Numbered from the stretch's first letter, positions 18,419-28,667 are shown. The stretch: 64,000 bases of DNA from VMDJ01 sp038144195 (GCA_038144195.1 JAYQNH010000002.1:1364001-1428000), one strand, 5' to 3'. Notes: generated by a model from the sequence alone, not told the origin. A program made the numbers and translations.

Positions 18419-20011
18419 ATGACTTTTGAGCAGCTCGGCCTGAACGCCGATATATTGCGTGTATTGGAAGCAGAAGGCACAACTGAGCCAACTCCAGTAC
18501 AAGAGCAAGTAATCCCTCATATCCTTGGCGGCAAAGATGTACTCGTCGCAACTCAAGTGGATCCAGGTAAAAGCGGCAGCTTTACGTTACCGATTATGCA
18601 TCGCTTGATGACGGATAAAGAGGACGATAAACCGAACCTTCGCGCACTTATTCTTACGCCAACGCGTGAGTTAGCCGCGCAGATCACCGAAGAGATCAAA
18701 GAGCAATGTCGTGAGCTATCACTGCGTTGGGCTGTTGTCTTTGGTGGTGTTCGTATTGGTCCACAGATCGGTCGCCTAAAACGTGGTGTAGATCTGGTAG
18801 TGGCAACGCCTGGTCGTTTGCTCGATCACGCAGACAAGCAGACCATCGATTTATCTAGCATCGATATGTTGGTCCTTGATGAAGCTGACCGCATGCTCGA
18901 CATGGGTTTCATGGAAGATGTCGATAAAGTGCTCGCTTTGTTGCCAGAGCAACGTCAGAACATGATCTTTGTCGGCACCATGAACGATGCGGTCAAAACG
19001 CTATCGGACAAGTTATTGAAATCACCTGAGGTGGTCGAGATTGCAGGCCCCGAGATCAATGTCGATGAAATCTCACAGCATGTTTATCGTGTCGATAAGC
19101 GTCGCAAGACAGAGTTGCTTGCGCATTTGGTTGAGCAAAATGAATGGACCCGTATCTTGGTGTTTATTCGCACCAAGCACGCAGCCAATCGTTTGGTTTT
19201 TGGCAACTACTTAGGTAAGTCGGGTGTGCCATCGGTTGCAATGCACGGTAATAAAAACCCAGCCGCTCGCGCCAAAGCGATCGAAGGTTTTGCGACAGGC
19301 GAGCTAAAGGTCTTGGTGGCAACTGATATCGCCGCTCGCGGTATGGATATGGACGATCTACAAGCGGTTGTGAACTACGACTTGCCACAGATTCCAGATG
19401 ACTACATTCAGCGTATTGGTCATGCCAGTGCATCGTGGTCGTTGGTGTGTATCGATGAAGCAGCGATGTTAGATAACTTGCAGAAGCATCTTGGTAAAGA
19501 GATCGAGAGCAGTGAAGTGGAAGGCTTCGAGGTCGATCCATACGATCGAGCCAGAGCCACTGCGTAAAGAGCGTCCACCGCGTAAGCCGCGTCAAGCTAA
19601 TGCTGATGCTGATGCAGAGCAATTTAGGGCGGTGAAGCCGAATCGTCTGATGAGAACTGTTGAGGAAAAGCCACGTCAGCAACGTGCTGAAAGCCGTGTT
19701 GAAAGAAGAAGCGTCAAAACAAGCCGCAACAGCGTCGTAATGACCATCAGGGTAATCAGGGCAACCAAGCGCCTCGCGCACAAACCGATGAATACGGTGA
19801 TGTGAACGGCAACACCATGCAGACCGATAACAGTAATCGTGATGCGGTGTACCTTGCTGGCGGTAACGATATTGCGCGTCGTGGTCGTGGCCGAGGTGGT
19901 AACAGCAATGGCAACGGAAACCGTGCGCAACAGGCGAATGGCAATCAGCGCCGTCGTCGTCGCAAAGGCAATGATGCCAATGATGATGCGCCGAGCTTAT
20001 TAGGTGGGTAA
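18419..20011 (+). CDS. RhlE-like DEAD-box protein with degenerate catalytic motifs
   Basis: The protein of about 530 residues is closest in layout to RhlE-type RNA helicases: Q-motif region PTPVQEQVIP, motif Ia PTRELAAQI, Ib TPGRLLD, motif II VLDEAD (D154-D157), motif V ATDIAARGMD, an Arg/Gly/Asn-rich tail and a C-terminal SLLGG. Four other motifs depart from consensus without any frame break. Motif I reads ATQVDPGKS in place of A-Q-T-G-S-G-K-T. Motif III is V-G-T in place of S-A-T. The Q of QxxR is Pro281. Motif VI is RIGHASAS in place of HRIGRTGR. Two compensating single-base frame changes occur only in the basic tail, near 19540 and 19705. ATPase and unwinding activity are doubtful. Confidence 0.8.
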
Positions 20012-20043
20012 GTTTTTCTTACCGGGCGATAGAAAAACGCGGC

Positions 20044-21560
20044 TTAGGCTGATCTTTTTTTAGTGAAGTTTGAAGTTGAAAAGATAAAATCGAAAACGTT
20101 AGTTTTTTCAATATCGGTTTTGTCGATAACCGTGTCTTGTGCAAAAAGAACGGGTTTGTTAAACAACGCCACAATCATGAAGGCGGCACTGGCTGCTTTG
20201 ACGCTTCTGAAATCAGCTGTGTGAAAAGCTTCCTCATCACCTTTGCCGGCTTCCCCGCTAATGGTTTCTGCAACAGTCGGTGAAAATTTGGTCCATTCGG
20301 CTGTCGCATAGATCACCGTCGCGTGACCATTCTGTTGTGTTTCTTGCGCTTTAAAGCAGGTTGCCGTGTGTGGGCACATTAAGTAGCCGTCTTCAAAGGT
20401 CTCTTTGATGTAGCGCGCAACTTCTTCATCACTTGCATAATCGGCACCAAAGATGGCTTGTAGCTCAGCTAGCTCAGCATCGCTAAGTTGGTAACGGTTG
20501 TCTGCATCGAGCTGCGCCATCAACTCATGCGTACGCTCGGCGCCGAATAGATCAAACAAAACACGCTCAACGTTTGATGACTTAAGGATATCCATCGCCG
20601 GTGAGGTGGTGGCAATCACTGAACGACCCGTTAGGTCGTAAGCGCCGTTGTTAATCAGATCGGTCAGTACATTGTTGCTGTTTGATGAGATCAGAATGCG
20701 TGCAATGGCAAGCCCATCTTCATCGCGTAATAACCACCGAGGGCATTTCCAAAGTTACCGCTAGGCACATTCAGATAAATCTTATCGCCTAGGGAGATCG
20801 CACCTTGGCGAACTAAATCGAGATAGCTGCTGATGTGATAAATCTGTTGGAAGATGATGCGACCAAAGTTAACCGAGTTAGCTGCTGACAGCTTGGTGCC
20901 TTTCTCTGCGAGCTTGGCATGGAAGGCATCGGATGACAGTAATGACTTGAGCGCTGATTGCGCATCGTCAAAGTCACCATAAATGCCAATCACTTTTAAG
21001 TTGGCGGCATCTTCGGTGACCATCTGTAGGCGTTGCACGTCTGAGGTGCCACCATCTGGATAAAGACACGCGACTTTGACGTTATCGCGATTCTTAAAGG
21101 TTTCGAGCGTCGCAGGGCCGGTGTCACCACTGGTCGCTGCCAAAATGAGGTAGTTCTCGTTGCGCGCTTGCGCCAAGCTTGAAAGCACCACACCAAACGG
21201 TTGCAGTGCCATATCTTTAAACGCACGGGTAGGGCCGTGGAATAGCTCAGAGACAAAGGTTTTCTCACCAATCTTCACAATCGGTACTGGGTTGCTGCCA
21301 TCATCAAACTTGTCATACAAGCTCAGCGCTTGATCAATTACCGCTGCATCAATATCGATCTCATAGGCATCGAGAACCGCTTTGGCGATGGTCTTATAGC
21401 TTGAATCGCGATGAGCTTCGAGGAAGCTCATGCCCAGTTCAGGTAGCTTCTCTGGTACATAAAGACCGCCAAACGATGCCATGGGATTTAGGATCGCCTG
21501 TGAGAAAGGGACTTTAGCTGGACGTTTGCCGTCGTTTCCGCGCGTTTCGATGAACTGCAT
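20044..21560 (-). CDS. thrC: Threonine synthase, one frame change
   Basis: This PLP enzyme converts O-phosphohomoserine to threonine. The repaired product of about 505 residues is the long proteobacterial form. It opens MQFIETRGNDGK and has the PLP lysine in TRAFKDMAL (K115), the phosphate-binding segment ATSGDTGPATL, and NFGRIIFQQIYH. The frame changes near 20695, after KMGLPL. The C-terminal part is clean. Homoserine dehydrogenase, the preceding pathway enzyme, lies 20 kb away at 41141, so the threonine genes are dispersed. Confidence 0.93.
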
Positions 21561-21613
21561 GTTGCTCTGTGCTGTTAATTGAGAATTGGCGCGAGATTAT
21601 ACCTGAGTTGACG

Positions 21614-23629
21614 CTAATTGATGGCCCGCTGGCTATGCAGAGCTTTTCGGGCACGCTCGACAGCCTTGTTGGTGCCAGTCAGGATGAGTCGGTCGCCCGC
21701 AGCCAAGGGATCTGTCGCCTCGAGCATGGTGTTTTCTTCATTGCGAATCAGCTCAATATTCACGTAGCTATGGCTTAGTCCAAGCTGACTTAAGCGCTGC
21801 CCGATGAAGCTGCAGTTATCTTCGATGACAAAGGTCTCGCGCATCACATAATCATTTAGCGGCTCATCAATTAGATGAGGTTCGCCGTGGAAGATGCCTC
21901 GTAGGTCGGCATAACGCTTAGAGCGGGTTGAGCTGATCAGCAGGTCAATCTCATCGCGATCAATATTCTAGTGCTCTAGGGTGCGCGTAGCGCCCAGCAA
22001 GCTCGATTCTAGCGATTCGGGAATCACGGTAGAGGCACCCATTTGCAGTAGCTTTTCCATCTGTTGTTCATTTCGCACACGCACGATGATGGGTAGCTTT
22101 TGATTAAGGCGACGTGCCACTTCCAACACGCGTTCTATGACATAACCTTCATGCACGGTTATAACCAAGGCGGCGGCACGATGGATGCCGGCCATCTCGA
22201 GAGTTTGAGGATGTGTACTGTCGCCATAGCGCACCGGCTCGCCGGCATCAAAAGCATCTTTGATCAGTCGTGGATCAACATCCAGTGCGAGATAGGCTTG
22301 TTCTTCATGTTTAAGAAACTGCGCCAAGTTCTGACCAACACGACCAAAGCCGGCGATGATCACATGATCTTCTAAGTTGTCAGCATGTTCCGCAATCGCC
22401 ATGGCTTTTTCTTCGCGTTGCGATTGATAGTCGGGGATTACCCATTTTGCGATGGCGCCGTTGTGACGAATCAGTAGGGGCGCTAATGCCATGCTAAGCA
22501 CCAACGCGGCGAGAATAGGTTGTATCTGATCACTGCTAACGATGTTGTTCGCTAACGCTAAGGTAAGAAGGGCAAAGCCAAATTCGCCACCTTGGCCTAA
22601 GACAATACCGGTGCGTAGCGCAACGCCCCAGTCACGTTGTAAGAACCAAGTTAACAAGACAATCAGGCCACCTTTGCCAATGACTACACCGAGAGTGAGC
22701 AGCAGCACCCATTGCCAATAACTTAAGGCTTCGGGTACGTTGAGCTGTGCGCCAACGGAAATAAAGAACAAGCCGAGAAGCACATCACGAAAAGGACGAA
22801 TCTCGATTTCGATGTGATGGCGATATTCACTTTCGGCAAGCATCACGCCTGCCAGGAAGGCACCAAGCGCAAGCGACAATCCCATTTGCTGGGTCGACCA
22901 TGCAGCGGTCAATGCGAGCAAAAGAATCGCTAGGGTGAACAGTTCGGCTGAGTAATAACCAGCGATCCAATTGAGTAGGGGGCGCAATAACCAGTGGCCA
23001 ATGGCAAACATGATGCCGAAGGCGATTACCGCTTTAATAAAAGCAATACCGAGCGCGACGCCCATTTGATCGCTTCCGCTCGCTAAGATCGGGATCGCGA
23101 CCAAGAAAGGAACAACAGAAAGATCTTGGAACAGCAGGATGCCAAGCGAATTGCGACCGTGACGTGAGTGGATCTCAAGTTGTTCTTGCAGCTGCTTTAC
23201 AGCGATAGCGGTAGATGAGAGCGCTAAAGCGCCACCTACGGCAAATGCCGACTGCCAGCTCATGCCGATCCACATGGCTAGTGCGATGGTCGAGAGTGTC
23301 GAGAGCAGCACCTGCATGCTGCCCAGGCCGAGTAAGAGGCGGCGCATCGACATCAAATGGCCGATCGAGACCTCAAGTCCAATCATGAACAGCAGGAAGA
23401 CAACGCCGAGCTCGGCAAGGAATTCGATGTCGTGATGGGCGGGAATCCAGCCAATCGCGTGCTCACCAAAAAGCGCACCCACGGCCAAATAGCCGAGGAT
23501 GGGCGGTAGATTGAACCGTCTAACCATCGCCACAGAGACGACTGATAGGGTCAAAAGGACGATGATGCCGTTGAGAATTGAGTGATCCATAGCGTTATTG
23601 GAGCTGATTTCGGCGATATTTTGACTCAA
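21614..23629 (-). CDS. Kef-type monovalent cation:proton antiporter with RCK domains, in-frame TAG
   Basis: A CPA2-family antiporter of 671 residues if read through. About twelve membrane helices come first, with the family segments GYLAVGALFGEH, ALSSTAIAVKQLQEQ and GQGGEFGFALL. A TrkA-N (RCK) nucleotide-binding domain follows (HVIIAGFGRVGQNLA), then a C-terminal TrkA-C domain (ENTMLEATDPLAAGDRLIL). The stop TAG at 21968-21970 separates the two RCK parts without any change of frame, so a substituted codon or compensating indels are likely. ATG 23590 is an alternative start. It is divergent from an SLC13-type permease that also carries RCK_C domains. Confidence 0.85.
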
Positions 23630-23736
23630 CTTTAATCAAAAGGCATTCGCGCGTAGAATGCGCCGCTCAAAATCCTATAAGAATAATAATGTTGTAAAAC
23701 TTAGGCAGTGGCGGAAAACCCGCCGGAGAGTAGTTC

Positions 23737-25686
23737 ATGGCTGCATTTGATATGAAGAAAGGCATTGCAGGTATCGTCTTTTTAGCGATGGCGATTGTTT
23801 TGTCGAAAGTGGTTCCCACGGTTGAAATTGCATGGGTAACCGGCATTCTGTTACTCACGATTTATTTGTTTGCATTTGAAGTTGTTGATGTCGATGTGGC
23901 AGCGGCAACCGTCATGGTTATCTTAGGTTTAACGACCTTAGTGGCACCTTTTATGGGGCTCAGTGGTGGCTTGATTGATAACCAGAAATTGTTTAACGGT
24001 TTCTCGTCAAACGCGGTGATGTCGATCATTGCGGTCATGATCATTGGTGCAGGTTTGGATAAGACCGGCATCATGACCAAAGTGGCGGCCTTTATTCTTA
24101 AGGTGGGCGGCACAACAGAAGCCCGCATCATTCCGATCATCTCAGCGACGGTTGGTTTTATTTCATCGTTCATGCAGAACGTAGGTGCAGCCGCCTTGTT
24201 CTTACCAGTGGTATCACGTATCTCTGCGCGTTCGGGTTTGCCAATGTCTCGCTTGCTGATGCCAATGGGCTTCTGTGCGATCTTGGGTGGTACCGTGACA
24301 ATGGTTGGCTCAAGTCCACTGATCTTGTTGAACGATTTGATCTTGACTTCTAACCAAGCGTTGCCCGTTGAGCAACAGATGGAAACCTGGAGCTTGTTCT
24401 CAGTAACACCTGTGGGTATTGCATTGGTTGCGACCGGTATTATCTATTTCGTCATGGCGGGTCGTTTTGTATTGCCAAATACCAAGAGCGAGTCGAGCAC
24501 CAAAGGCTCAGACCCAATGGCTTACTTTAAAGAAGTTTATGGTTTGGCTTACGGCATTGCCGAGGTTGTGGTTACCGATAACAGTGCATTGATTGGTAAG
24601 CAGCTTGATGAGATTGAAGGTGTTGAGCGCATTCGTGTCATTGCGAATAAGTACTCAGGGGGCGAATCAAACATCGGTCCTGGTACCTTGGCGCGTGATA
24701 CCGGTATTGCTGCGGGTATGGTGCTTGGCATCGTTGCTGATCCACGTGACCTTGATGCGTTTGTAACCAAATATGATCTGCAAAAGCGTGATTCATTGCG
24801 CACCTTTGCTGATGCTTTGGCAGCGAATAAAGCAGGTATTGCAGAAGTGGTTATTCCACCGGGTTCAAACTTGGTAGGTAAGAGCGCACGTGATATCTGG
24901 ATGCGTAAAACCTACGGCTTAGCGTTGGTGGGTTTGCATCGTAATGGCGAGACCATGCGTGAGGGTGATGACATCCGCAACATGGCTTTCCAAGCTGGTG
25001 ACACCTTGGTGGTTCATACCCCTTGGATTGGTTTGGAGCGTATCGAAGACGATAAGAACTTCGTTGTTGTGACCACTGAATATCCACGTGCTGAGAAGCT
25101 GCGTCCTAACAAAGTCCGTTGGGCAGGTTTGTTCTTTGCGGTTGCACTTTTCATGGTGTTGTTCACTGATATCCGTTTGTCGATTGCGTTATTAACCGGT
25201 GCTATCGGTATGGTGCTATCAGGCGTTTTGAAGATTGAAGAGGCGTATCAAGCGGTTAGTTGGAAGACCGTTTTCTTGTTGGCATCTTTGATACCACTCG
25301 GTTTGGCAGTTGAAACCACTGGTACCGCAAAATGGATCGCAGAAGAGGTGGTGGCAGCTACAGGTGGGGCAGCGCCTTGGATCATTCAAGCAGCGATTGC
25401 CGTGTTGGCGACCTTCTTTACCTTGGTGATGTCGAATGTGGGTGCAACTGTGTTGTTGGTACCACTTGCAGTCAATATTGCCCTTCAAGTGGGTGCTGAC
25501 CCTGCGGTCTATGCATTGACCGTTGCGATTGCGACTTCGAACTCGTTCTTAATCCCAACGCACCAAGTGAATGCCTTGATCATGGGTCCTGCGGGCTACC
25601 GTGTACCGGACTTCATGAAGGCGGGTGGCATTATGACCATCTTGTTCTTGGTGGTGATGCTCACCATGATGAATTTAATCTTCTAA
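23737..25686 (+). CDS. SLC13/DASS-type anion permease with two TrkA-C domains
   Basis: The 649-residue inner-membrane transporter has two blocks of helices flanking two soluble TrkA-C (RCK_C) domains at about residues 265-345 and 355-435 (NSALIGKQLDEIEG; GSNLVGKSARDIWM). The helical parts contain the paired family signatures SFMQNVGAAALFLPVV and MSNVGATVLLVPLAVNIA. Such proteins move sulfate, dicarboxylates or other anions with sodium. In a sulfur oxidiser sulfate or a related oxyanion is a reasonable guess, but not shown. The start follows CCGGAGAG. A Rho-independent terminator follows the stop. Confidence 0.9.
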   Translation: MAAFDMKKGIAGIVFLAMAIVLSKVVPTVEIAWVTGILLLTIYLFAFEVVDVDVAAATVMVILGLTTLVAPFMGLSGGLIDNQKLFNGFSSNAVMSIIAVMIIGAGLDKTGIMTKVAAFILKVGGTTEARIIPIISATVGFISSFMQNVGAAALFLPVVSRISARSGLPMSRLLMPMGFCAILGGTVTMVGSSPLILLNDLILTSNQALPVEQQMETWSLFSVTPVGIALVATGIIYFVMAGRFVLPNTKSESSTKGSDPMAYFKEVYGLAYGIAEVVVTDNSALIGKQLDEIEGVERIRVIANKYSGGESNIGPGTLARDTGIAAGMVLGIVADPRDLDAFVTKYDLQKRDSLRTFADALAANKAGIAEVVIPPGSNLVGKSARDIWMRKTYGLALVGLHRNGETMREGDDIRNMAFQAGDTLVVHTPWIGLERIEDDKNFVVVTTEYPRAEKLRPNKVRWAGLFFAVALFMVLFTDIRLSIALLTGAIGMVLSGVLKIEEAYQAVSWKTVFLLASLIPLGLAVETTGTAKWIAEEVVAATGGAAPWIIQAAIAVLATFFTLVMSNVGATVLLVPLAVNIALQVGADPAVYALTVAIATSNSFLIPTHQVNALIMGPAGYRVPDFMKAGGIMTILFLVVMLTMMNLIF

Positions 25687-25705
25687 ATTAGACGTTTAAA
25701 TAAAA

Positions 25706-25731
25706 AAAACCGAGCTTATCTCGGCTTTTTT
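25706..25731 (+). terminator. Rho-independent terminator of the SLC13-type permease gene
   Basis: CCGAG and CTCGG form a 5-bp stem around CTTAT, followed by C and a T run and preceded by eight A residues. It lies 20 bases after the permease stop. Confidence 0.8.
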
Positions 25732-25770
25732 ATGCATTTGTATAAATAAATGGTCAAGTTAATAAAATTT

Positions 25771-25799
25771 TTTACACAATTATTAGAATTAACTAATAT
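25771..25799 (+). promoter_or_regulatory. Sigma-70 promoter in front of candidate small RNA 1
   Basis: TTTACA (25771-25776; five of six to consensus) and TAATAT (25794-25799) are separated by 17 bases. They lie in AT-rich sequence with no coding gene downstream. The expected start is near 25806, which is the first base of the repeated 14-mer. Confidence 0.5.
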
Positions 25800-25805
25800 A
25801 GCAAC

Positions 25806-25919
25806 GTTTCCTCCTAAGGATAATTCTATTATTCTCGCCATTTAGCCCCTCTAGTGCTAACTGGTTGTTTTTTTATATAGATGGACATTTAACCCGCAAC
25901 TTTGGTTGCGGGTTTTTTT
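25806..25919 (+). ncRNA. Candidate small RNA 1 (about 114 nt) with anti-Shine-Dalgarno 5' end
   Basis: No credible reading frame lies here. The stretch is bounded by a sigma-70-like promoter (25771-25799) and a strong intrinsic terminator, a 9-bp ACCCGCAAC/GTTGCGGGT stem with loop TTTG and T run (25892-25919). Its predicted 5' end is GTTTCCTCCTAAGG, which contains CCUCC complementary to ribosome-binding sites. The same 14 bases occur in candidate small RNA 2. The gene call is inference; no known family is claimed. Confidence 0.4.
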
Positions 25920-25997
25920 GCCCGGTGTTCTCGATAGGAAAATTCCTACATTAATGTTTCTGATTGTTCAGGCGAGCCCCTTCATCCGTAAAGTAAA

Positions 25998-26121
25998 GTT
26001 TCCTCCTAAGGGTCACCAACTGAATAGTTCCCGCGAAGGTCGTGAAAGTTGTAGACGATCGAGCAGTCTTTTTCCTAAGAGTTGGTTCTTTTACCCGCGC
26101 TGATTTGCGCGGGTTTTTTTT
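25998..26121 (+). ncRNA. Candidate small RNA 2 (about 124 nt), shares the 5' 14-mer
   Basis: It begins with the same GTTTCCTCCTAAGG and ends with another intrinsic terminator, an 8-bp ACCCGCGC/GCGCGGGT stem, loop TGATTT and a T run (26093-26121). The length from repeat to terminator nearly matches candidate 1. I see no good promoter directly upstream, so it may be processed or use an activator. On the minus strand the 14-mer reads as a Shine-Dalgarno sequence, but no start codon follows at a suitable distance in either copy. The terminator also overlaps the area just past the stop of the convergent EAL gene. Confidence 0.35.
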
Positions 26122-26132
26122 GCCTGAAATTC

Positions 26133-26952
26133 TTAAATAACGGCGTTGCTTTTCTGATGATTAAGTTGCCGCCATTGAGCAGGCCATTGCTCATACCAGT
26201 CATCAATGGCATTGGCGGGCATGGGTTTGGTAAATATAAGCCTTGGCCGGCATAACAATTCATAGACTTGAGTTGCAAAAGGGTTTCTTCAGTCTCAATG
26301 CCTTCTGCAACCACAATAGCGCCAAAGGCATGCGCGATACTCAAAATGGCATCGATCAACACCTTATCAGTATGAGTTTGATGATCCAGATCCTGAATAA
26401 ATGACTTATCAATTTTTATTTCATCAATTTGTAAATTACGAAGATTGGTCAGAGAGGAATAACCGGTACCAAAATCATCGAGAGCAAATCGGAAGCCTTC
26501 ATTACTTAATTTATTTATTAGGCTTTTGCGTTCTCGGGATTGCTCAGTGTTGCTGTTTCGGTGATTTCTAATATCACTTTTTTATTGGATATTTCTGGAT
26601 CAGAAACCAGTGGCTTTAGGAGTTCTATAAGATCATTGCTGGTTAAAGAGGCGGCCGAAATATTTAGGGAAATTAAGGTGTTCTTTTCATGGTTCCAACA
26701 TGATTGATCACGCAATACCTTGTCAAAAAGTATCTGGGTAATTTCAAAGATGAGTCCATGTTGTTCTGCAAAAGGAATAAATATATCGGGGGGTATCATG
26801 CCTAACTTAGGATGGTGCCAACGAATTAGGGCCTCATAGCCAATAATCGTTCCAGTTCTTAATCGAATGATGGGCTGATAATGCACTTTTAGCTCATCTC
26901 GTAACGATGATGATCTTAAAGCAACCAATAGTGAGCATGTGTCTAGTGACAT
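26133..26952 (-). CDS. EAL-domain cyclic di-GMP phosphodiesterase, two frame changes
   Basis: A stand-alone EAL protein of about 273 residues that should hydrolyse c-di-GMP. All key motifs can be read after repair: YEALIRWHHP (the EAL signature), LNISAASL, ILEITET, the metal-binding DDFGTGYSSL, IKIDKSFI, VVAEGIET and AGQG. Single bases are missing near 26520 and 26250. The upstream frame extends to 27084, but that would translate the terminator of the neighbouring gene, so ATG 26952 is preferred although it lacks a clear ribosome-binding site. The gene is visibly more AT-rich than its neighbours and has no sensory domain. Confidence 0.85.
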
Positions 26953-27049
26953 ATTAATGATAATACTCAAAGATTTTTTCTTAGCTCGGCTAGGCAAGTG
27001 TTTTCTTAAATTTGGCTCTGTATTTAGTAAAACGTTTTTATTAAATAGA

Positions 27050-27076
27050 AAAAGCCCGCGAAAGCGGGCTTTTTGT
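27050..27076 (-). terminator. Rho-independent terminator of the ornithine decarboxylase gene
   Basis: AGCCCGC (27053-27059) and GCGGGCT (27064-27070) pair around GAAA. T and A runs flank the hairpin, giving a U run on the minus-strand transcript. Confidence 0.85.
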
Positions 27077-27113
27077 TTTGCCAAGTGAGAGGAGGAGACG
27101 ATTTCCTCAGCGC

Positions 27114-28278
27114 TTAGGCGAATAGGCGAACCACGTTGCTATCGTCTTCTAGGTCAATAATCACGGGTGGTGCGACACCGTTAAAGTTACATGCGGTGGC
27201 AATACTGTAAGCCCCGATCTCATGGATAACGATTACGTCACCAATTGAAAGCTCAGGGAGTAAGTCGGTATCGCCAAAGCGGTCGATGCTGTCACAGGTT
27301 GGACCTGCAAATACGGCGCGACCCGGTGTGCTACCGTCTTCCGTGAAGATGGTCATTGGGTAATCGATGTGGTCGAAGATGCGGCCTGATTGAGCACCGT
27401 ACACACCGTCATCCATGTAGTACCACCAGGTGTCATCTTGACGCTTTGAGCGCCCAATGATGCGTGCAACTAATGTCATGCTCGGTGCTGAAATCGCACG
27501 GCCAGGCTCTGCCATCAAACGAATGTGTGAAGGCACTGAGGCCATGGCTTCACGGATAGGTGCGCAGAAGGCTTCAAAGTCGACTGGTTTGTTTGAATAG
27601 TTGGCAGGGAAACCGCCACCCATATCGATACGTTCGATGTTGGCAATGCCAAGGTCTGCAGCTTCTTTTGCAATCTCTACGGTTTTCAATAATGCCAAGC
27701 GGTGTGTGTCAGCGCTTTGAGCTTGCGAGCCCACGTGGAAGCAAAGGCCATCCACGGTGATGCCCATCTGCTGAGCAATCTGCAGAATGTTCATCGCATC
27801 GTCTGGTTGCGCGCCAAATTTACGTGACAGGTCGATAGGTGCATCAGGTGCCACAAAGGCTAAGCGCAACATCACGGTGATGTCGTGGCGGTAAGGTGCG
27901 ATCTTCCAAAGTTCATCCAAGTTATCGACGACAAAGGTGGTCACGCCAAGGCCGATTGAGGTCTCAAGATCGACGATGGTTTTAATTGGATGGGTGTGAA
28001 TCATGCGCTGAGTTGGAACACCCAATGGCAATAAAGCCTGAATCTCGGGTGCGCTAGCAACATCAAAGCAAGCGCCTTCATCAACCAAGGTGGTCAATAA
28101 ACCATTGTAGGGGTTAGATTTAACAGCGTAGTACATGGTCACGCCGGGCAATGCTGCCTGAAGTGCGCGCCAGGTCTTCGCGAACGCGAGTAGGGCTGAA
28201 AAGCATTGCAGGCGAAATGCCACCTGCCTGTGCCAACCAGAAGTCACCTTCTGATCGTGGGCGAATAGTCGTCAACAC
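27114..28278 (-). CDS. Ornithine/lysine decarboxylase, fold-type III PLP enzyme, one frame change
   Basis: It makes putrescine (or cadaverine) by amino acid decarboxylation for polyamine synthesis. The product of about 387 residues has the alanine-racemase-fold barrel with the PLP lysine in YYAVKSNP, HVGSQ, the Gly-rich phosphate loop MGGGFP, AEPGR, and the C-terminal active-site Cys/Asp segment GPTCDSID followed by GAYSIA. The start is GTG 28278 after an excellent AAGGAG. One extra base near 28175 breaks the frame (RVRED to WRALQAALPG). It is monocistronic, with its own terminator. Confidence 0.9.
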
Positions 28279-28490
28279 GGTCGTCTCCTTTTGTTTGTCT
28301 TTCGTCGCTCAGACACGTCTAGACAAACAAGACGCCGGGTCACTAACGGGTAAATCACCTAAAGTTTCTGCTCAAATAGCGAGCGAGCGCATTTTCAACT
28401 TTTTTTGTTTTTGCGCAAGAAAAATTTTGCTCCAAAGGCAAAATAATTTTAAGTGTATTGCTTAGGTAATATAAGAGGGAGAATCAAAAC

Positions 28491-28577
28491 TGGTGCCCAG
28501 GAGAGGACTTGAACCTCCACGGCCTTGCGGCCACCAGCACCTGAAGCTGGCGTGTCTACCAATTTCACCACCTGGGC
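28491..28577 (-). tRNA. tRNA-Leu (anticodon CAG)
   Basis: The 87-base gene has a 7-bp acceptor stem GCCCAGG/CCTGGGC. The anticodon stem CCAGC/GCTGG holds loop TTCAGGT (anticodon CAG). There is a long variable arm with GGCCGCAAGGCC, a T-loop GGTTCAAGTCC, and an encoded 3' CCA. The long variable arm and anticodon identify a class II leucine tRNA. Confidence 0.97.
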
Positions 28578-28667
28578 ATAGGTGTTGAGGGCGCGTAACT
28601 TACAGCGACAAATTAGGTGTGTCAACGTTACAATCGGGGCCATAAATCGCAGTAAAAGGCCTGATGA

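Noticed and set aside
20006..20022. Hairpin GGTAAG-TTTTT-CTTACC after the DEAD-box gene
   Set aside because: It has no T run on the 3' side on either strand, so it is not a convincing terminator.
25906..26103. Short open frame of 65 codons across the small RNA region
   Set aside because: It reads through an intrinsic terminator, has no ribosome-binding site, and its product is unlike any protein I know. I treat the stretch as non-coding.
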